NCBI GenBank assembly: GCA_964247055.1
Contig: OZ176055.1
Location: 2,294,001-2,358,000 of the forward strand
Length of the DNA: 64,000 bases
Direction: 5' to 3'
From: Paragordius varius
Lineage: Eukaryota; Nematomorpha
The notes below the pieces were generated by a model. The model was not told where the DNA came from. It did no database searches and saw nothing but the letters and a program-made list of their open reading frames with translations. Both the position numbers and the translations under genes were made by a program. Shown piece by piece: positions 33,501 through 45,223 of the stretch (position 1 is the stretch's first letter; each line of letters opens with the position of its first letter).

Positions 33501-35829
33501 TATATATACATCAATTTGTTTTATATTCCAAACTTTTATTAGTGAATACATGCCCTTTATAATCAGTACACTTTTGATATTCCGGCATGATAATAAAATT
33601 AACAAAGTAATTGAAAGTGGGAAACTTTCAAGTCAACTCTTAAACTAGCAATCATTCATTTTTAAAACTTTGAACATTTCAAATATTTATTAAAATTCCA
33701 TCGCAAAATAACAATACTTAAATACATACATATAAATTTAGAAGATAAATTAAGAGCTAAAATAACCTTGTATATGAGCCATGGCTGTACCGATGTAAAA
33801 TTAAAAAGTAGAATTCTAAGTTTGTTTTTCTACAAAATCATTAAAAGTACTTAAATTACCAAAAACATTTAAATCCGCGAAATAACCTGGGCAATATATA
33901 GATGTGTTTGTGATTACAAATACAAAATTATTACTCGTATATCTTATGCAATAACCTTTTTAGAAAAATCTACTTCACAAATAGTTTATTATATAAGTAG
34001 GCGAAAAATAAAATTTACACCTCATTCTAATCGCCATGTATTAAAGGTATTATGGTATACCGCCGCATCAAATAAGTACCATATACTAGTTTTTATAGTT
34101 TTGAAAGATTTAATTGCTTAAAATTGAATCCCCGATAAGCGCTTAACTCTAAACAATCTTAAAGAGATAATGCGTTTAAAACTAATTGAAAAAAGTCAAT
34201 AACCCATTGACGTCAAAAAACAGTGTTAATAATAAAATTATAAAGACAAGACTTAAAACCTAAAAAATATATTTTTATAAAAGCATCAATTAAATCCCGA
34301 CATTATTTTGGGTCGCGAAATAGGGAATAGTGAAGAAAAATATAAAGGCATTATATTACATAAGTTAAAATGGTAATTATATAGTTTATGTTAAAGTATG
34401 GTTAAAAAAGATTTATTTTTTAGTTGCTTCCGATATTAATGACAAAAAAGTATTTTTAACACAAAATATAATTTAAAAAAGTGTCCTCTACATTAAATAG
34501 AACATACTTTGAAAATGTTATTACCACTATAAACCTACTCTGAAAAAGAGTCACTTTATGATTAACATAAATAAATATAAAAATTTAATTTGATTCCGAA
34601 TTGAAATATATACAAAATTTTCGATACATAATAGCATCTTTTTCAATGGATTAACTAAAAACAAAGTAAAGTAATAATAATAATAAGATTTAATTAAAAC
34701 AAAATTTGAAATAATCCATTGAAAAAGATACAACCATGTATCGAAAATTTTGGACATGGTTCAATTTAATAAATTTTACGAGAATTCAAATGATTAATTT
34801 AACATAAAATATATGGTTCTCATTGACAATATTAATAAACAAATATGATATATACTTTGAAAAGGGTGTCTTTTTGGTTAAACCAGCAGAAGCAGCGTTC
34901 CCATTGTAAAGATTTCGGGATTCTGAACCAAAGGGTGAGACATCTCTTATGGCTGCGGAACCGAATGAACCGGTTTTAACTGATGCCGATAAGGACGCAC
35001 TTCCACCCTTTTTAAGGGCTTCTTTGCGAGCCAAAGCAAGTTCTTTAGCCTTACGTTTCATATTTTCATGTGCTTCCCGTTCTTGACTCTATAAGCAGGA
35101 TAGATGGTATAATATAGATTTGCCAACCAATAAAACATATTTAATAATAATTTATGGGGTATTTGTGATTAAATTATATATAACAAGATGATGAAATGGT
35201 TAATTAATCAATCCGAATTGTCAAATATTTATTAAATGTTCAAAGTAAGATTAAAAATAATTTATAAATAGGAAAGGTACACGGTTCAAAGTGTTTAAAT
35301 ATTAAACCTTTCTTAAGGCCTGGAATACTTTTTCTTCGTGTGAATCCATGTCAGTAAACGTTTTAATTTGCGACAAATTAACACTCTCTCGGTATCCTAA
35401 TGCAACTATTTCATCGAATGCAAATATTAAAGAAAAGGCATTATCCAACACATCCGATTTTGACATGCTTTTGCAATATTCGGGTATCTATGTTTAATTA
35501 TTAAATTATTACTAATTTTGAAAAAAGTCGCAATGTTTCAAGATCTTCCAGAATGTTACTGGCTTTGGTTGTTATGAGCAACATATAAAGCTTATCCAAT
35601 GGTTGATATACATACCTAACACTTTCAGATTCCACAAATGTGTGTTGCTTACCTAAAATATATATATTTGAATGAACCTGGCACAATGAGCTTAGGAAAA
35701 GATGCTAATAATCCATCGGCTCGACTTTTATTTATATCTATAAACTGACGTGAAAAAAGAGCTAAATATATAAATAATTATTAAACCTTTTCCAGATTTG
35801 GTGCAAACAGCCGCAATTAGCAATACCAT
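30526..35829 (-). CDS. ARCN1: Coatomer subunit delta (archain 1, delta-COP), 13 exons
   Basis: Delta-COP is a subunit of the COPI coat for Golgi-to-ER and intra-Golgi vesicles. Exons (minus): 35787-35829, 35678-35761, 35513-35652, 35308-35487, 34856-35088, 33362-33447, 33165-33261, 32880-33095, 32424-32508, 32176-32329, 31712-31820, 30957-31350, 30526-30639. All junctions are GT-AG and in phase, giving 644 residues (human protein 511). Seen in order: [14 protein letters not shown], the longin-like N-terminus with [18 protein letters not shown] and [15 protein letters not shown], a basic linker ([15 protein letters not shown]), then the mu-homology domain with [54 protein letters not shown], and the terminal ISDKYELV, like human VDKYEIL. 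Extra length comes from Asn/Thr- and Asp/Asn-rich inserts. The first three introns are exactly 25 bp. Clearly functional in appearance. Confidence 0.95.
30640..30956 (-). other. ARCN1 intron 12; retention gives an early stop
   Basis: The donor follows CGA as GTATAT at 30956 and the acceptor is AAAAG before GTTACG at 30640. Reading through the donor gives only Val-Tyr and a stop, so an open frame ending at 30948 looks like a gene end but is not. Splicing joins FDLR to VTQITNLDE, matching the delta-COP C-terminus. Confidence 0.85.
34598..34768. mobile_element. Hairpin MITE in ARCN1 intron 5
   Basis: Arms at 34612-34653 and 34712-34753 are nearly perfect inverted copies (AAAATTTTCGATACAT and TCTTTTTCAATGGATTA against their complements), with weaker pairing outwards to about 34598/34768. 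The loop is about 58 bp. It lies in the 1.4-kb intron 33448-34855, which otherwise shows only AT-rich sequence. Confidence 0.65.
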
Positions 35830-35987
35830 AATCTATTTTGTTTCGACTTAGAACCTGGGCCACGTTTGTGTCAAAAAATTAATTACCATTAAAATCGTAA
35901 AAACAGCTTGGCCACATCTGAATGTGGAAACCTATTAATTTTTAGGGTTATTGGTATTATCATGGCTAGGACTATTTTATTTACACC

Positions 35988-36026
<39 letters not shown>

Positions 36027-36330
36027 TATAAAAAAAATCTTATTTGAATACATAATTGATATTACATTTGTTGCTGACCATTGCATATGGAAGTAAAATT
36101 ATACCCCAAAGCTTAAAATTGCATAAATATCTGTCTTCTTCTGTTAGAGAAAATAAGATTATACATTTTTTACAGTATGATCAAAATTTGTGATAGTAAA
36201 CAATCGATGAAATAAACATATTATATAAATTTGTTGCTAAATGTTTTAACTTAGTGACTACACCGGTAATTTCCAAAACGAATGGCATCCCGAGCCGCAT
36301 TTTCAGCTCAAAAAATTTGGCGGGCCGCAA
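35830..36330. other. Upstream region of ARCN1
   Basis: It holds a (TA)n tract at about 35990-36021 and no recognisable core promoter. From about 36268 a hAT-like GGGCCGC stretch appears just before the MITE at 36331. Confidence 0.45.
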
Positions 36331-36841
36331 TTAACAATTGGATACAACACATTCAATTCAGTCCTTCTATTGAAATTGGGGCAGTTATATACCCCAAGCA
36401 TGTTTAAAATTAAATATTTCAAAAAACATGGAACCATGGCAAAAGTTTGCACTTTAACATTAATGAACGGAGGTATAATAAAAAATTCATTCATAATTTT
36501 TGATATTACTAATTTTAAGGTAAAACTTAAAGGTAAAAATTTAGTCAACACATGTGTGCATTAGCTAAATATAAAAATAATACAAATAAACTAATATTTC
36601 TGTTTCTATTAATGTTAGATGTGATTTAAATAAAAAATTAGCGTAAATTTTAGCTTTAAAATTAAATAAACGGGATACTTTGTAAAAATGTTAGTCTGAT
36701 ATGACATTTTTTTTCAAAATTAATTATTATTATTAAGCTATTTTGGCATATTAATATAATATTAAAAATTCGTTTCATTTAGTCGATTTTAAAAAATATC
36801 AACTTTATTATAGTCTGGGGTGTTTAAACACCCCATATTAA
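36331..36841 (+). mobile_element. TTAA-type MITE, copy M2
   Basis: It starts TTAACAATTGGATACAACAC at 36331, followed by an AATTGGGGCAG block, and runs parallel to M1 up to a GGGGTGTTTAAACACCCC palindrome at about 36818. The final bases are diverged. Confidence 0.55.
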
Positions 36842-36945
36842 CGGTTTATGATCTTTTCACATCTTTGTCTGCGATGACATATTGAGGTAGTTTTATATCA
36901 CAGATCTTAATCTTGGACTACTTTGAAAGTTGATTAGAATTAAAT

Positions 36946-37515
36946 TAGTAACGCTTCGATTCAAATTGGGGTATTTAAATACCCCAGATTAAATTTGAAT
37001 TAATATTTTTAAAAACTACTGAAGGAAACGGTCCCAATTTAAATTTATGCTTAATAAAATCATATAAATATGCCAAAATATCTTAATAAAATTTTGTTTT
37101 GAAAAAAAGTTCCATGTCCAACTACTTCGACGCCATTTTTATTTTACAAAATTTTTGGAAAATATCATCTTCATTTAAGGGTAAAATTAGAGCTAATTTT
37201 TTATTTAAATTACATCTAACATAGATACAATTAGAAAGAACGGTTTATTTTGTATTATTTTTTGATTTTATAATTTCAACACATGTAAAGTTGAGGAAAT
37301 TTTTACCTTTTGGTTTCAGCTTAAAATAAGTAATATCAAGTATTTTAAAATAAATTTTTTTATAAATTTCGGTTTATTAATTTTATATAAGTGCAAAATT
37401 TTGCCACGGTTTCGATTCCCATACTTTTTAAGGTATTTGATTTTTAATAGATCTGGGGTGTCCAACTGCCCCAATTTGGATCGAAGGACTAAAATGAGTG
37501 TGTTGTATCCAAGTG
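36946..37515 (-). mobile_element. TTAA-type MITE, copy M3 (inverted)
   Basis: This is a reverse-complement copy of the M family. GCTTCGATTCAAATTGGGG lies at about 36953, and the other end is GTGTTGTATCCAAGTG at 37515. With M2 it makes a pair of arms of about 510-570 bp around a 104-bp centre. A hAT-type end (GGGTCTAACACAATGG on the minus strand, element end at about 37841) lies outside, suggesting the pair went into an older hAT relic at about 36268-37841. Confidence 0.55.
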
Positions 37516-37841
37516 ACGTTGTTCTCCTGGACTAGATAAAAAGCTATTAGTTATTACAGTTGTTCTATACGCAGCCGGGTCACATATAGTAAAATACTAC
37601 TGCACCAGCAAATTTTATGCAAATTTTACAAAATCTAAGTAAAATTAATTTTCTTAACCATAATCTCTGAATAAATGTGTCCGAATTTTGACAACGAACT
37701 AGCAAAATTTAAAATAAATAGTAATTCACAGTCTCAGGTTTAAAATCTAATAAATATTGTAATTCTCCCATATTTTCAAATGCAGCCTATTGGATTTTTT
37801 TATCCTTGAGGCCCGCAAAGCCATTGTGTTAGACCCCCCTG

Positions 37842-38820
37842 CTCTAGAGTCTAAAATTGCGACAGCTCCAACATAGGATAGAACTAAACAGCTAATTATG
37901 AAATCAAACATCAAGTTTTTGCTGGTAAAATTTTGCCTGAAAGTTTACTGAATTTATTCACATTTTCTAACCATAATATACCGTTATCTGCCTTTTATAT
38001 TAGTGATTTAGCACTTTATGACATTTTGGGTTAGTTCTCCAGAGCGATTTAAAATGTAAGTGCCATAACCAAAAGTATTTAAATTATTAAGCCGAATAAA
38101 AAAAGGAGAGTTTGCAAAAAATATTCAGTTCAAGCTTGTTTTCCGCCATTTTCTCCCATTAATTTTTGCAATCACTAATTCAATAGACAAATGTATATTA
38201 TGGGTAGATGCAAATAGTTAACTTAATGCCTTTAGACAAATACTTGATATATTTTGATTTCAATATCAGCTGTTCGCGTGTTTAAAGGCTGTCTTTTAGG
38301 CTCTAGAAGTCGCAAAACTGCAAAATTATAAACTTTTTATCTAATACAAACCAAAATAATTTCCAAAACAGCAGTTTATTTACAATATTGAGTGGGATAT
38401 ACACCTCAATATGTCAAGTAGGACAAAAAAGGGACACAAAGTTTTAAGTAAATTTTAAAAAATGTCGGCCAAAAGGTTTAGGATGTGGTTTTTTGCAAAT
38501 TTTTTTAAAAAAAATTGTATTATGCGCCTAAAAGCGGATATTTTTGAGTTAGGCCTAGTACCTCAAATACTTTTCAAAATATTGAAATTTTTGCTTTGCG
38601 ATAAAAAACTACCCCAAAAGTTTAAGTATTAACAAAACAAACGCCCATCACTAAATAATTTATTATAATTTCAATCATGTGATTATAAAAAATTTATGAC
38701 CACTATATATTCATTAATATATTTTAAAATTTTTTTATTCCGTTGGCGAAATTCGGAAGATGCCATTCTCAAAATCAAAAAGCTAAGTTTATATTAAATA
38801 AAAAAATTTATAACTAGTTA
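37842..38820. repeat. Degenerate dispersed repeat E and AT-rich sequence
   Basis: Blocks resemble 8215-8710, and part of the region (about 38160-38430) looks like a diverged inverted partner of 37850-38100. No gene. Confidence 0.4.
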
Positions 38821-38822
38821 TA

Positions 38823-39467
38823 TACCATTTGCACTTCAAGGGTGTCCTTGAACATTTCAAGTTGGTCCTTGAACATTTCAAGTTGGTCCTTTGACTTTTT
38901 TGTTTTGTTTTAATTTTTATCTATCAAATCGTAATTAATTTATCATATTGTTTTTAACCTATTTTCTATTATTTACATAAATTTTAAATCGATATCAACT
39001 TTTAATCTTTGAGAAACCGTATATCTTTATTAATTTCTTATAATAATTTTGGATAATTATGATATTTTAACACGAAATGAAAAAATATTTAAGATTTCTG
39101 GGTTATTAATTAAAAATTTTTATTAAAAACATTTAAAAGTCAATAATTTTTTTCAGTTGAAAAAAAATAGTTTGAAACAAAAAAGTGGTTTTTCAATAAA
39201 AAATTTTATTTTTAAATGAATAAATATATAATAAATAAAAAATATTAGGTTAATAAATAATAAAATTAAAAAATAAATGAAAAAATTATGGTTTAATTAA
39301 AATTTATAAATTTTAAGGACGAACTTGAAGTGTTCAAGGACAAACTTGAATTGTTCAAGGACCAACTTATATTGTTCAAGGACCAACTTGAACTGTTCAA
39401 GGACCAACTTGAAATGTTCAAGGACCAACTTGAAGTGTTCAAGGAGACTCTTGAAGTGCAAATGGTA
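38823..39467. mobile_element. TA-flanked MITE P1 with tandem repeats in its ends
   Basis: The ends are TACCATTTGCACTTCAAG and its complement, each flanked by TA (38821-38822 and 39468-39469). The inverted ends are extended by direct tandem copies of a unit of about 21 bp, CTTGAACATTTCAAGTTGGT, two on the left and about six on the right in complement. The core is extremely AT-rich and non-coding. A second copy, much interrupted, is at 59743-62845. Confidence 0.8.
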
Positions 39468-39469
39468 TA

Positions 39470-40890
39470 TTTATGGTGTTCGTCTACATAAATTTTGAAT
39501 AAATGATAATCTTTACCTTAAATATTGTACCTTGGGATATTCTATTAAAAGGTAATATTATATAAATGTCGAACGGCATTTAACCCCTTAATGGTGATGA
39601 TAAATGGAATAAATTTAATTCTAAATAAATTATTATTGCTAAAAAAATAATATTTTAAATTAAAGGATGTAATATAATTATTAACATTATCCAATATTAA
39701 TAAAATATTATATTAAATTTTTCTTTTCAAATTTTTCCAGGCCCTTAAAAAATTTAGAGTACCGTGTGTTGGCCACTTGGTTTAGTGTCTATATTTTCCA
39801 TTTAATTAAAAGATATCAAAAATTGCGCAGTTTGGGAATCGAAGTTAGACACTACACACAGTCCGGGCCACTAACTATACCACCACTCCTTTTAATATCC
39901 ATTTTTGTGATTATATCGAAAATTTGTAAAATTACTGCACATTGTATCAATTTATTTGCCCAAAGCTAAGACAAACGAAAAAAAAATAATTATTTTGTCA
40001 ATAATTTAAAAAATCACTAAAATCGGAACCGCTCATTCATATGAAATTGAAACCGAAATAAAATTGTTTGGCAATTAAAAATTTAGTTTGGTCCTGATAC
40101 AATTTCAAATGTGAAGGCTATTCAAATTTAATAACGGATCAATTACTTTTTGTAATGCGCCGAACATAATGGCAATGGCGAGCTTTTTTAAATTAACCCC
40201 TGTACAAAGCTGCTTCCGCCGTAAACAACAAAAAAAATTTAGCAGCAATATTCAGCAAATTAATAATGGTTTAAGGTTTTTCTAAGTATAAAAATTTAAG
40301 CAGCGCTTTTAAACCGATGAGTAGGGCTTTAACTATGTGTATATTTTTGTCGCACTATGTTATAATAATTTTTTTCTGATGGAGTGCGAATTTTAGCCTC
40401 TGTATAAATAAATATTCAAATATATTAATATTATTATTGAAACTTTTCACTTGAACCCTGATACAATTTGATTGATTGGAAGAACATATAAAAATACATA
40501 AATAATCGGGGGTATCAAGATGCATAAAATCTACCATAATTACAATCAATTTTTTACATTGAATGATAAATAAAAAGTGTTTTACGCTCAATAAATTTTG
40601 ACAAATTTAAATGTCAAAAAGTGTGCTTTTTCAAAAAGAGCATTTTACAGCTTTTTTGCGTTTCAAAAAATATAGCATGAGACTATGAAAAAATTATTTT
40701 ACCGATGCTTTTTAATTTTAAAGATTGTATTATTATTGGATTCAAGCATTCAGCTTCCTCCAAAAAAATATTTAAATTTAGGCTGTTTTTTGATGTAGAG
40801 CAATTACCAATGTACAAATATCTGCTTATAACTAGTCAAAACAAAAGCCCCACAAAACACAATTTATTAATCATATTTTATGTAAACACT
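39470..40890. other. AT-rich gap with degenerate repeat D fragment
   Basis: A block at about 40590-40830 resembles 4700-4980 and 48000-48190 (a CATTCAGCTTCCTCCAAAAA core). No gene supported; a 67-codon frame at 39766-39969 matches nothing I know. Confidence 0.4.
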
Positions 40891-41205
40891 GTATAATACA
40901 GTGATACTCAAACCGCGGCCCGCGGGCCGCATGCGGCCCTAAGAGTACTTATAAATTGTACTATGACCATATTGATAATAAATTACTTTTGTTATTGATG
41001 AATTTTTAAAATACACATAAACGATTTTCGCTTATTTTTAATTTATTTTCTTTAGATTTTTTGGTAATTATTTTTTACCGAATTCGAAATATAGAAAGAA
41101 AAATTTTCCTACATTAAAATACAAAATTTTGGCACACGATGTTTATGTTTCTGTATTCTATTTTCTTTTCTATTTTGAAATTTTTATTGCATTCCTTTTT
41201 TGTAT

Positions 41206-41787
41206 TTAACACTTGGATACAACATATTCATTTTGGTCATTTGATTCAAATTGGGGTAGTTAAAAACCCCAGGCCTGTTTAAAATTAAATTATTTGAAAA
41301 ATATGAAAGGAAGCGAAACCATGGCAAAATTTTGCACATAAACATAAATAAACCGAAATATATAAAAAAATTTATTCAAAAATACGTGATATTACGCATT
41401 TTAAGCTAAAACCGAAAGGTAAAAATTTAGTCAACGTGACAAGTGTGCAATGGTAAAAATGAAAAATAATACAAAATAAACCGCTTTTTCTATTTCCATT
41501 AAAATCAGATGTAATTTAAATAAAAAATTAGCTTTAATTTTACCCTTAACATTAAATGAGATATTCTGCAAAAATTTTGTAACCTAAAAATGGCGTCCAA
41601 GTAGTTTGACATAGAACTTTTTTTTTTCAAAACAATATTTTGTTTAGGATATGGATATTTATATAATTATTATTAGGATAGAAGCATAAATTTAAATTTG
41701 GACTGTTTCCTTCAGTAGTTTTTTAAAAATCGTAACTCAAATTTAGTCTGGAGTATTTAGATACCCCAATTTGAATCGAAGTGGTAA
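41206..41787 (+). mobile_element. TTAA-type MITE, copy M4 (nested in hAT)
   Basis: It begins TTAACACTTGGATACAAC and ends GAATCGAAGTGGTAA, parallel to M1 over its whole length, including an ACCGAAAGGTAAAAATTTAG block. It sits between the left end and the transposase of the hAT. Confidence 0.65.
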
Positions 41788-41989
41788 CCAAGCCTTTCTC
41801 GCTCAAACTTGCATATACATCTTTTCATAGCTATCCTGCATCATGTTTTATACATTCCCATAAAATATTTTTCAAATCATTATTATTAGATTTCGACCTG
41901 TTTTTTATAGCATAATTCAAATTATATTATTATATATTAAACATAAATTCAAAGGATGACATCTAATGCTAAAAATTATCCGAGGAAAA

Positions 41990-43530
41990 TCGCTCTTTTG
42001 AAAAAGAATGGAAGAAAAATTCTTTGTCGTATAAAAATGTTGTTACCTGCCTTATATGTAAGGACAACACAATGATAAAAAAATACAATATTGAAAGACC
42101 TTTTACAATGCATCGTTCTCATAAATTACAAGAAAATCAAGAGGAAACAAACGAAAAATATAAAAAGATTAAGGAATCATGCCAGAAAGAAAAATCTATT
42201 ATGTCCATAGCCTTCCCCAGGAAAAAGCTGAACCATGAAACCGTATACTGATTCCCAACTAATAAAAGAATGTCTAATAAATGGTTGCACTTTTTTTGAT
42301 AAATTGCATAATAAGAATTAAATCATTAGGTAAATTAAAAAATTCAACTTTCTGATTCAACATGTGCTCCACGCATTGAAGATATGTCTAAATATATTTA
42401 TTGGCTCTAAAAAACTGCAAATATTTTAATATTGCTATTGATTCTAGCACTATTAGTTCAACACCTCAATGTGCACTCTTCGTAAGATTTTGCAACGACA
42501 ACATAATCACCGAGGAATATTTAAAATTACCAATGGAAAATACCACGAAAGGATTTGATTTCCTCGAAATAATAAACACTTAATGGTATATCTGTGAAAA
42601 ATCTGGTTTCGATCTGCACAGATGGCTGTCCCTCTATCATTGGAATATAACAAAGGATTTATTCCTCTATTGAAAAATAAGTATAATATTCAAAAAATTT
42701 TATCCTTTCATTGCTTTATTCACCATCAAAACTTGGCTTCGTGTGGAGAGGAATTACTCAATTGAGTAATTAAAACGGTTGTGAATATAACCACATCCGT
42801 GGCAGAGAATTCAACCGCCGTAAATAAAAACCTCTGAAAGAGATCCACAGTGAGTTTGAAAATATTCTTTTGTGCACCGCTGTGAGATGGCTAATCCTTA
42901 GCAAGGTATCAAATAGATCTTTTGTTTTACAACAAACATGAAATATGTTATTTATAAAAGATGATAAAAAGTTTGACGAGGAAATTAATAGTGACAAATT
43001 GTGCATTGTATTAGCCTACCTTTGCGACATCCCTTATAAACTAGTATTTTTAATACAAATCTTTAAGGGAGCAAAATAATAACCCAATTTGCTAATTAAA
43101 TATTTGCTTTTAAAGAAAAAATAATTATAATATATAAACAAGATTCACTTCCTATATTTTCCTACACTTATAAGAACGATTCATGAGGAAAATATATTTC
43201 GGTTTTGATCAGGCGCATATCATTGAAGAATTCGTAGATTTTAAAAATAATTCCAATTTGGAGGCTATATTCATGAATCGTAGAGAAGAAAGATATGTAG
43301 ATTTTTGACAAGATGTGCCAAATAAATATGAAAATATAAAAAAATGTGCTCAAGTTATCCTAACTGTTTTTCCCTGAACTTACACGTGTGATACGGCACA
43401 TTTAAAAATGAAGTATGCCAAGAATACATACAGAAGTCGCTTAACCGATGATCATGTGGATGACGTATTAAGATTGGCCTGTCATGAGGCGAAACCAAAT
43501 TTGTCAAAAATTATTGGTTAATATCAAAAT
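41990..43530 (+). pseudogene. Decayed hAT transposase (GTF2IRD2/ZBED5-like)
   Basis: Fragments in changing frames: KEWKKNSLSYKNVVTCLICK with a C-x2-C finger half and KKYNIERPFTMHRSHK (about 42010-42120), LKNCKYFNIAIDSSTISST and LFVRFCNDNIITEEYLKL (42401-42583), a CTDGCPS block (about 42618), FHCFIHHQNLAS (about 42710) and LTDDHVDDVLRLA near 43440. They follow the order of the intact transposase at 11430-13243 but are clearly a different, older element. Many breaks. Confidence 0.78.
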
Positions 43531-43753
43531 AAATTTTGTATAAAAATATAATTTTTTAACTAAATGGTCCAAACGAGTTTTAGGATTTACATACGATCCA
43601 CAAAAAATTCGTTGTGCTGATTTAGAGTATAAAAATGTGCATATGTGTCAAATAGCTATGGAATATTTGCCATTAAAAGGTTCATGGCCCTAGAAAAAAA
43701 ATTTATTTTATTTGGCCCGTCAAATTTTTTTGGTGAGTACCACTGATATAATA

Positions 43754-45211
43754 TGATACGTTTTCGAACAAAATTTTTAATATAGAATAATGAAGTTAAC
43801 CTGCGAAAAATTGGTTTCTAATGCAATATAAAAAAAAATAATAAATTCGGTGAACATGTATTTATCGGTTTAAAATTTATCCAATTAAAAGGATACGCCT
43901 GAAGGTGGAATCCTGTTTATAATTGAAGATAATATAGCCTTCATAGATCTAATTTATTTTGGTATGATTTTTTCATAAATTGTTACGGAAAAACAAGTCA
44001 TAACATAGCAAAACGCTTTTTGTATAAAAAATTCGATAGATCTACAATGGGTGTGTCTATCATACATTTTAATCTCAATATAAATATCGAGAAATTATTT
44101 TTATTGAAACTTAGCTGGTTGCGAACGCTACTATACATTTTAATATTCCGACGCTTAAATTTATAATTTTATGTTTTAATGAAAGCTTCGTAATCATAAT
44201 TGTGTTTAGATTAATTGCATGATTGACATTTTTGAATGAACTTGTTTAAAAAATTCTCTTGGCAAAGTGTTCCCTTACAATTGATTTATTTAAATCCTGA
44301 TACTATGGTTAAATTCTAATATGAAAGTCATAATATTTCCAATTATAACTGTGATCAAATTTTGATTATTGATCAAAATCACTGTTTGCTTCAATCGGAT
44401 TTTGGAGACTTAGTTGTGAAATCTTGAATTATAACCGTAAAATTGTGAACTTTTTTTTCAATTGGTAAGGCAATCGCCTATAATCTTAAGAAATATTTTC
44501 ATTGGATTAATTTAGGCAAATGTTTTCCGAAATTGCAGAAACAACAATATTTCAAAAAATTGACGTAACTATGATTGGCGAATATAAAAATATTTATATT
44601 GAAAAATAATAAGATTCTGTCGGAAAATCGCTACGAGGCCAACACCTTACAATATTATTATTTTAAAAACTATACGGACTTTTTTATAGCACAATTAACA
44701 TTTTTTGTATATGCCTTATTTTATAAAAAATGTTATATTTTATTGTGCGCGGAGCTTGCCCTGATTAATCATAATATTTTTTGGATTTAGGTTCATTTAA
44801 GCATAATGCAAAAATTAAGCTAAAATATCTATAATTAGTAGCATCACACTTTCTCTAATGTGTGGCAATTAAAAATATGATAAAAATATATTAAATTATC
44901 AAAATTTTTACCGAGTTTTTCAAAATTGAGTCAAGAATTTTAACTTTTTTTAATGAAACATTCGGTTTTTTTTGGTTATATATCAAAGCTTTTATAAAAA
45001 CTCTTTTTGACAACTATGTATTTTTCAATATATTTTGGTGCGAGATAAAAAAAATTATAAATGGGATTTTGTTTAATTAGCAGCTACACTGACCCTTATA
45101 ACTAGATACAATTAATAAGATAGAAATCAGGAAAATGTGTGCAACAATGGTGGTATTTGATGTTGGAAAGTTTGAAAATTGAATATCCATGATAATATGT
45201 GAAACAGTATA
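43754..45211. other. AT-rich gap, no gene seen
   Basis: Weak similarity to dispersed repeat D near 44500-44800 only. A 71-codon low-complexity frame at 44575-44790 is not convincing. Confidence 0.45.
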
Positions 45212-45217
45212 TTTATT
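45212..45217 (-). promoter_or_regulatory. Likely poly(A) signal of RPL23A
   Basis: AATAAA on the minus strand, seven bases past the stop codon of the ribosomal protein gene. Such a short 3' end would fit a compact gene, but the cleavage site is unknown. Confidence 0.5.
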
Positions 45218-45223
45218 GAAAAA

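Larger units (their letters stand above)
40899..43745 (+). mobile_element. hAT transposon relic with nested MITE
   Basis: The left end is CAGTGATACTCAAACCGCGG at 40899 and the right end TGAGTACCACTG at 43745, sharing CAGTG-TACTCA. The flanks GTATAATA (40891-40898) and ATATAATA (43746-43753) are a 7-of-8 target duplication. A GGCCCGCGGGCCGCATGCGG block lies just inside the left end, as in other animal hATs. A transposase relic runs on the plus strand. A TTAA-type MITE interrupts it at 41206-41787. Confidence 0.82.
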
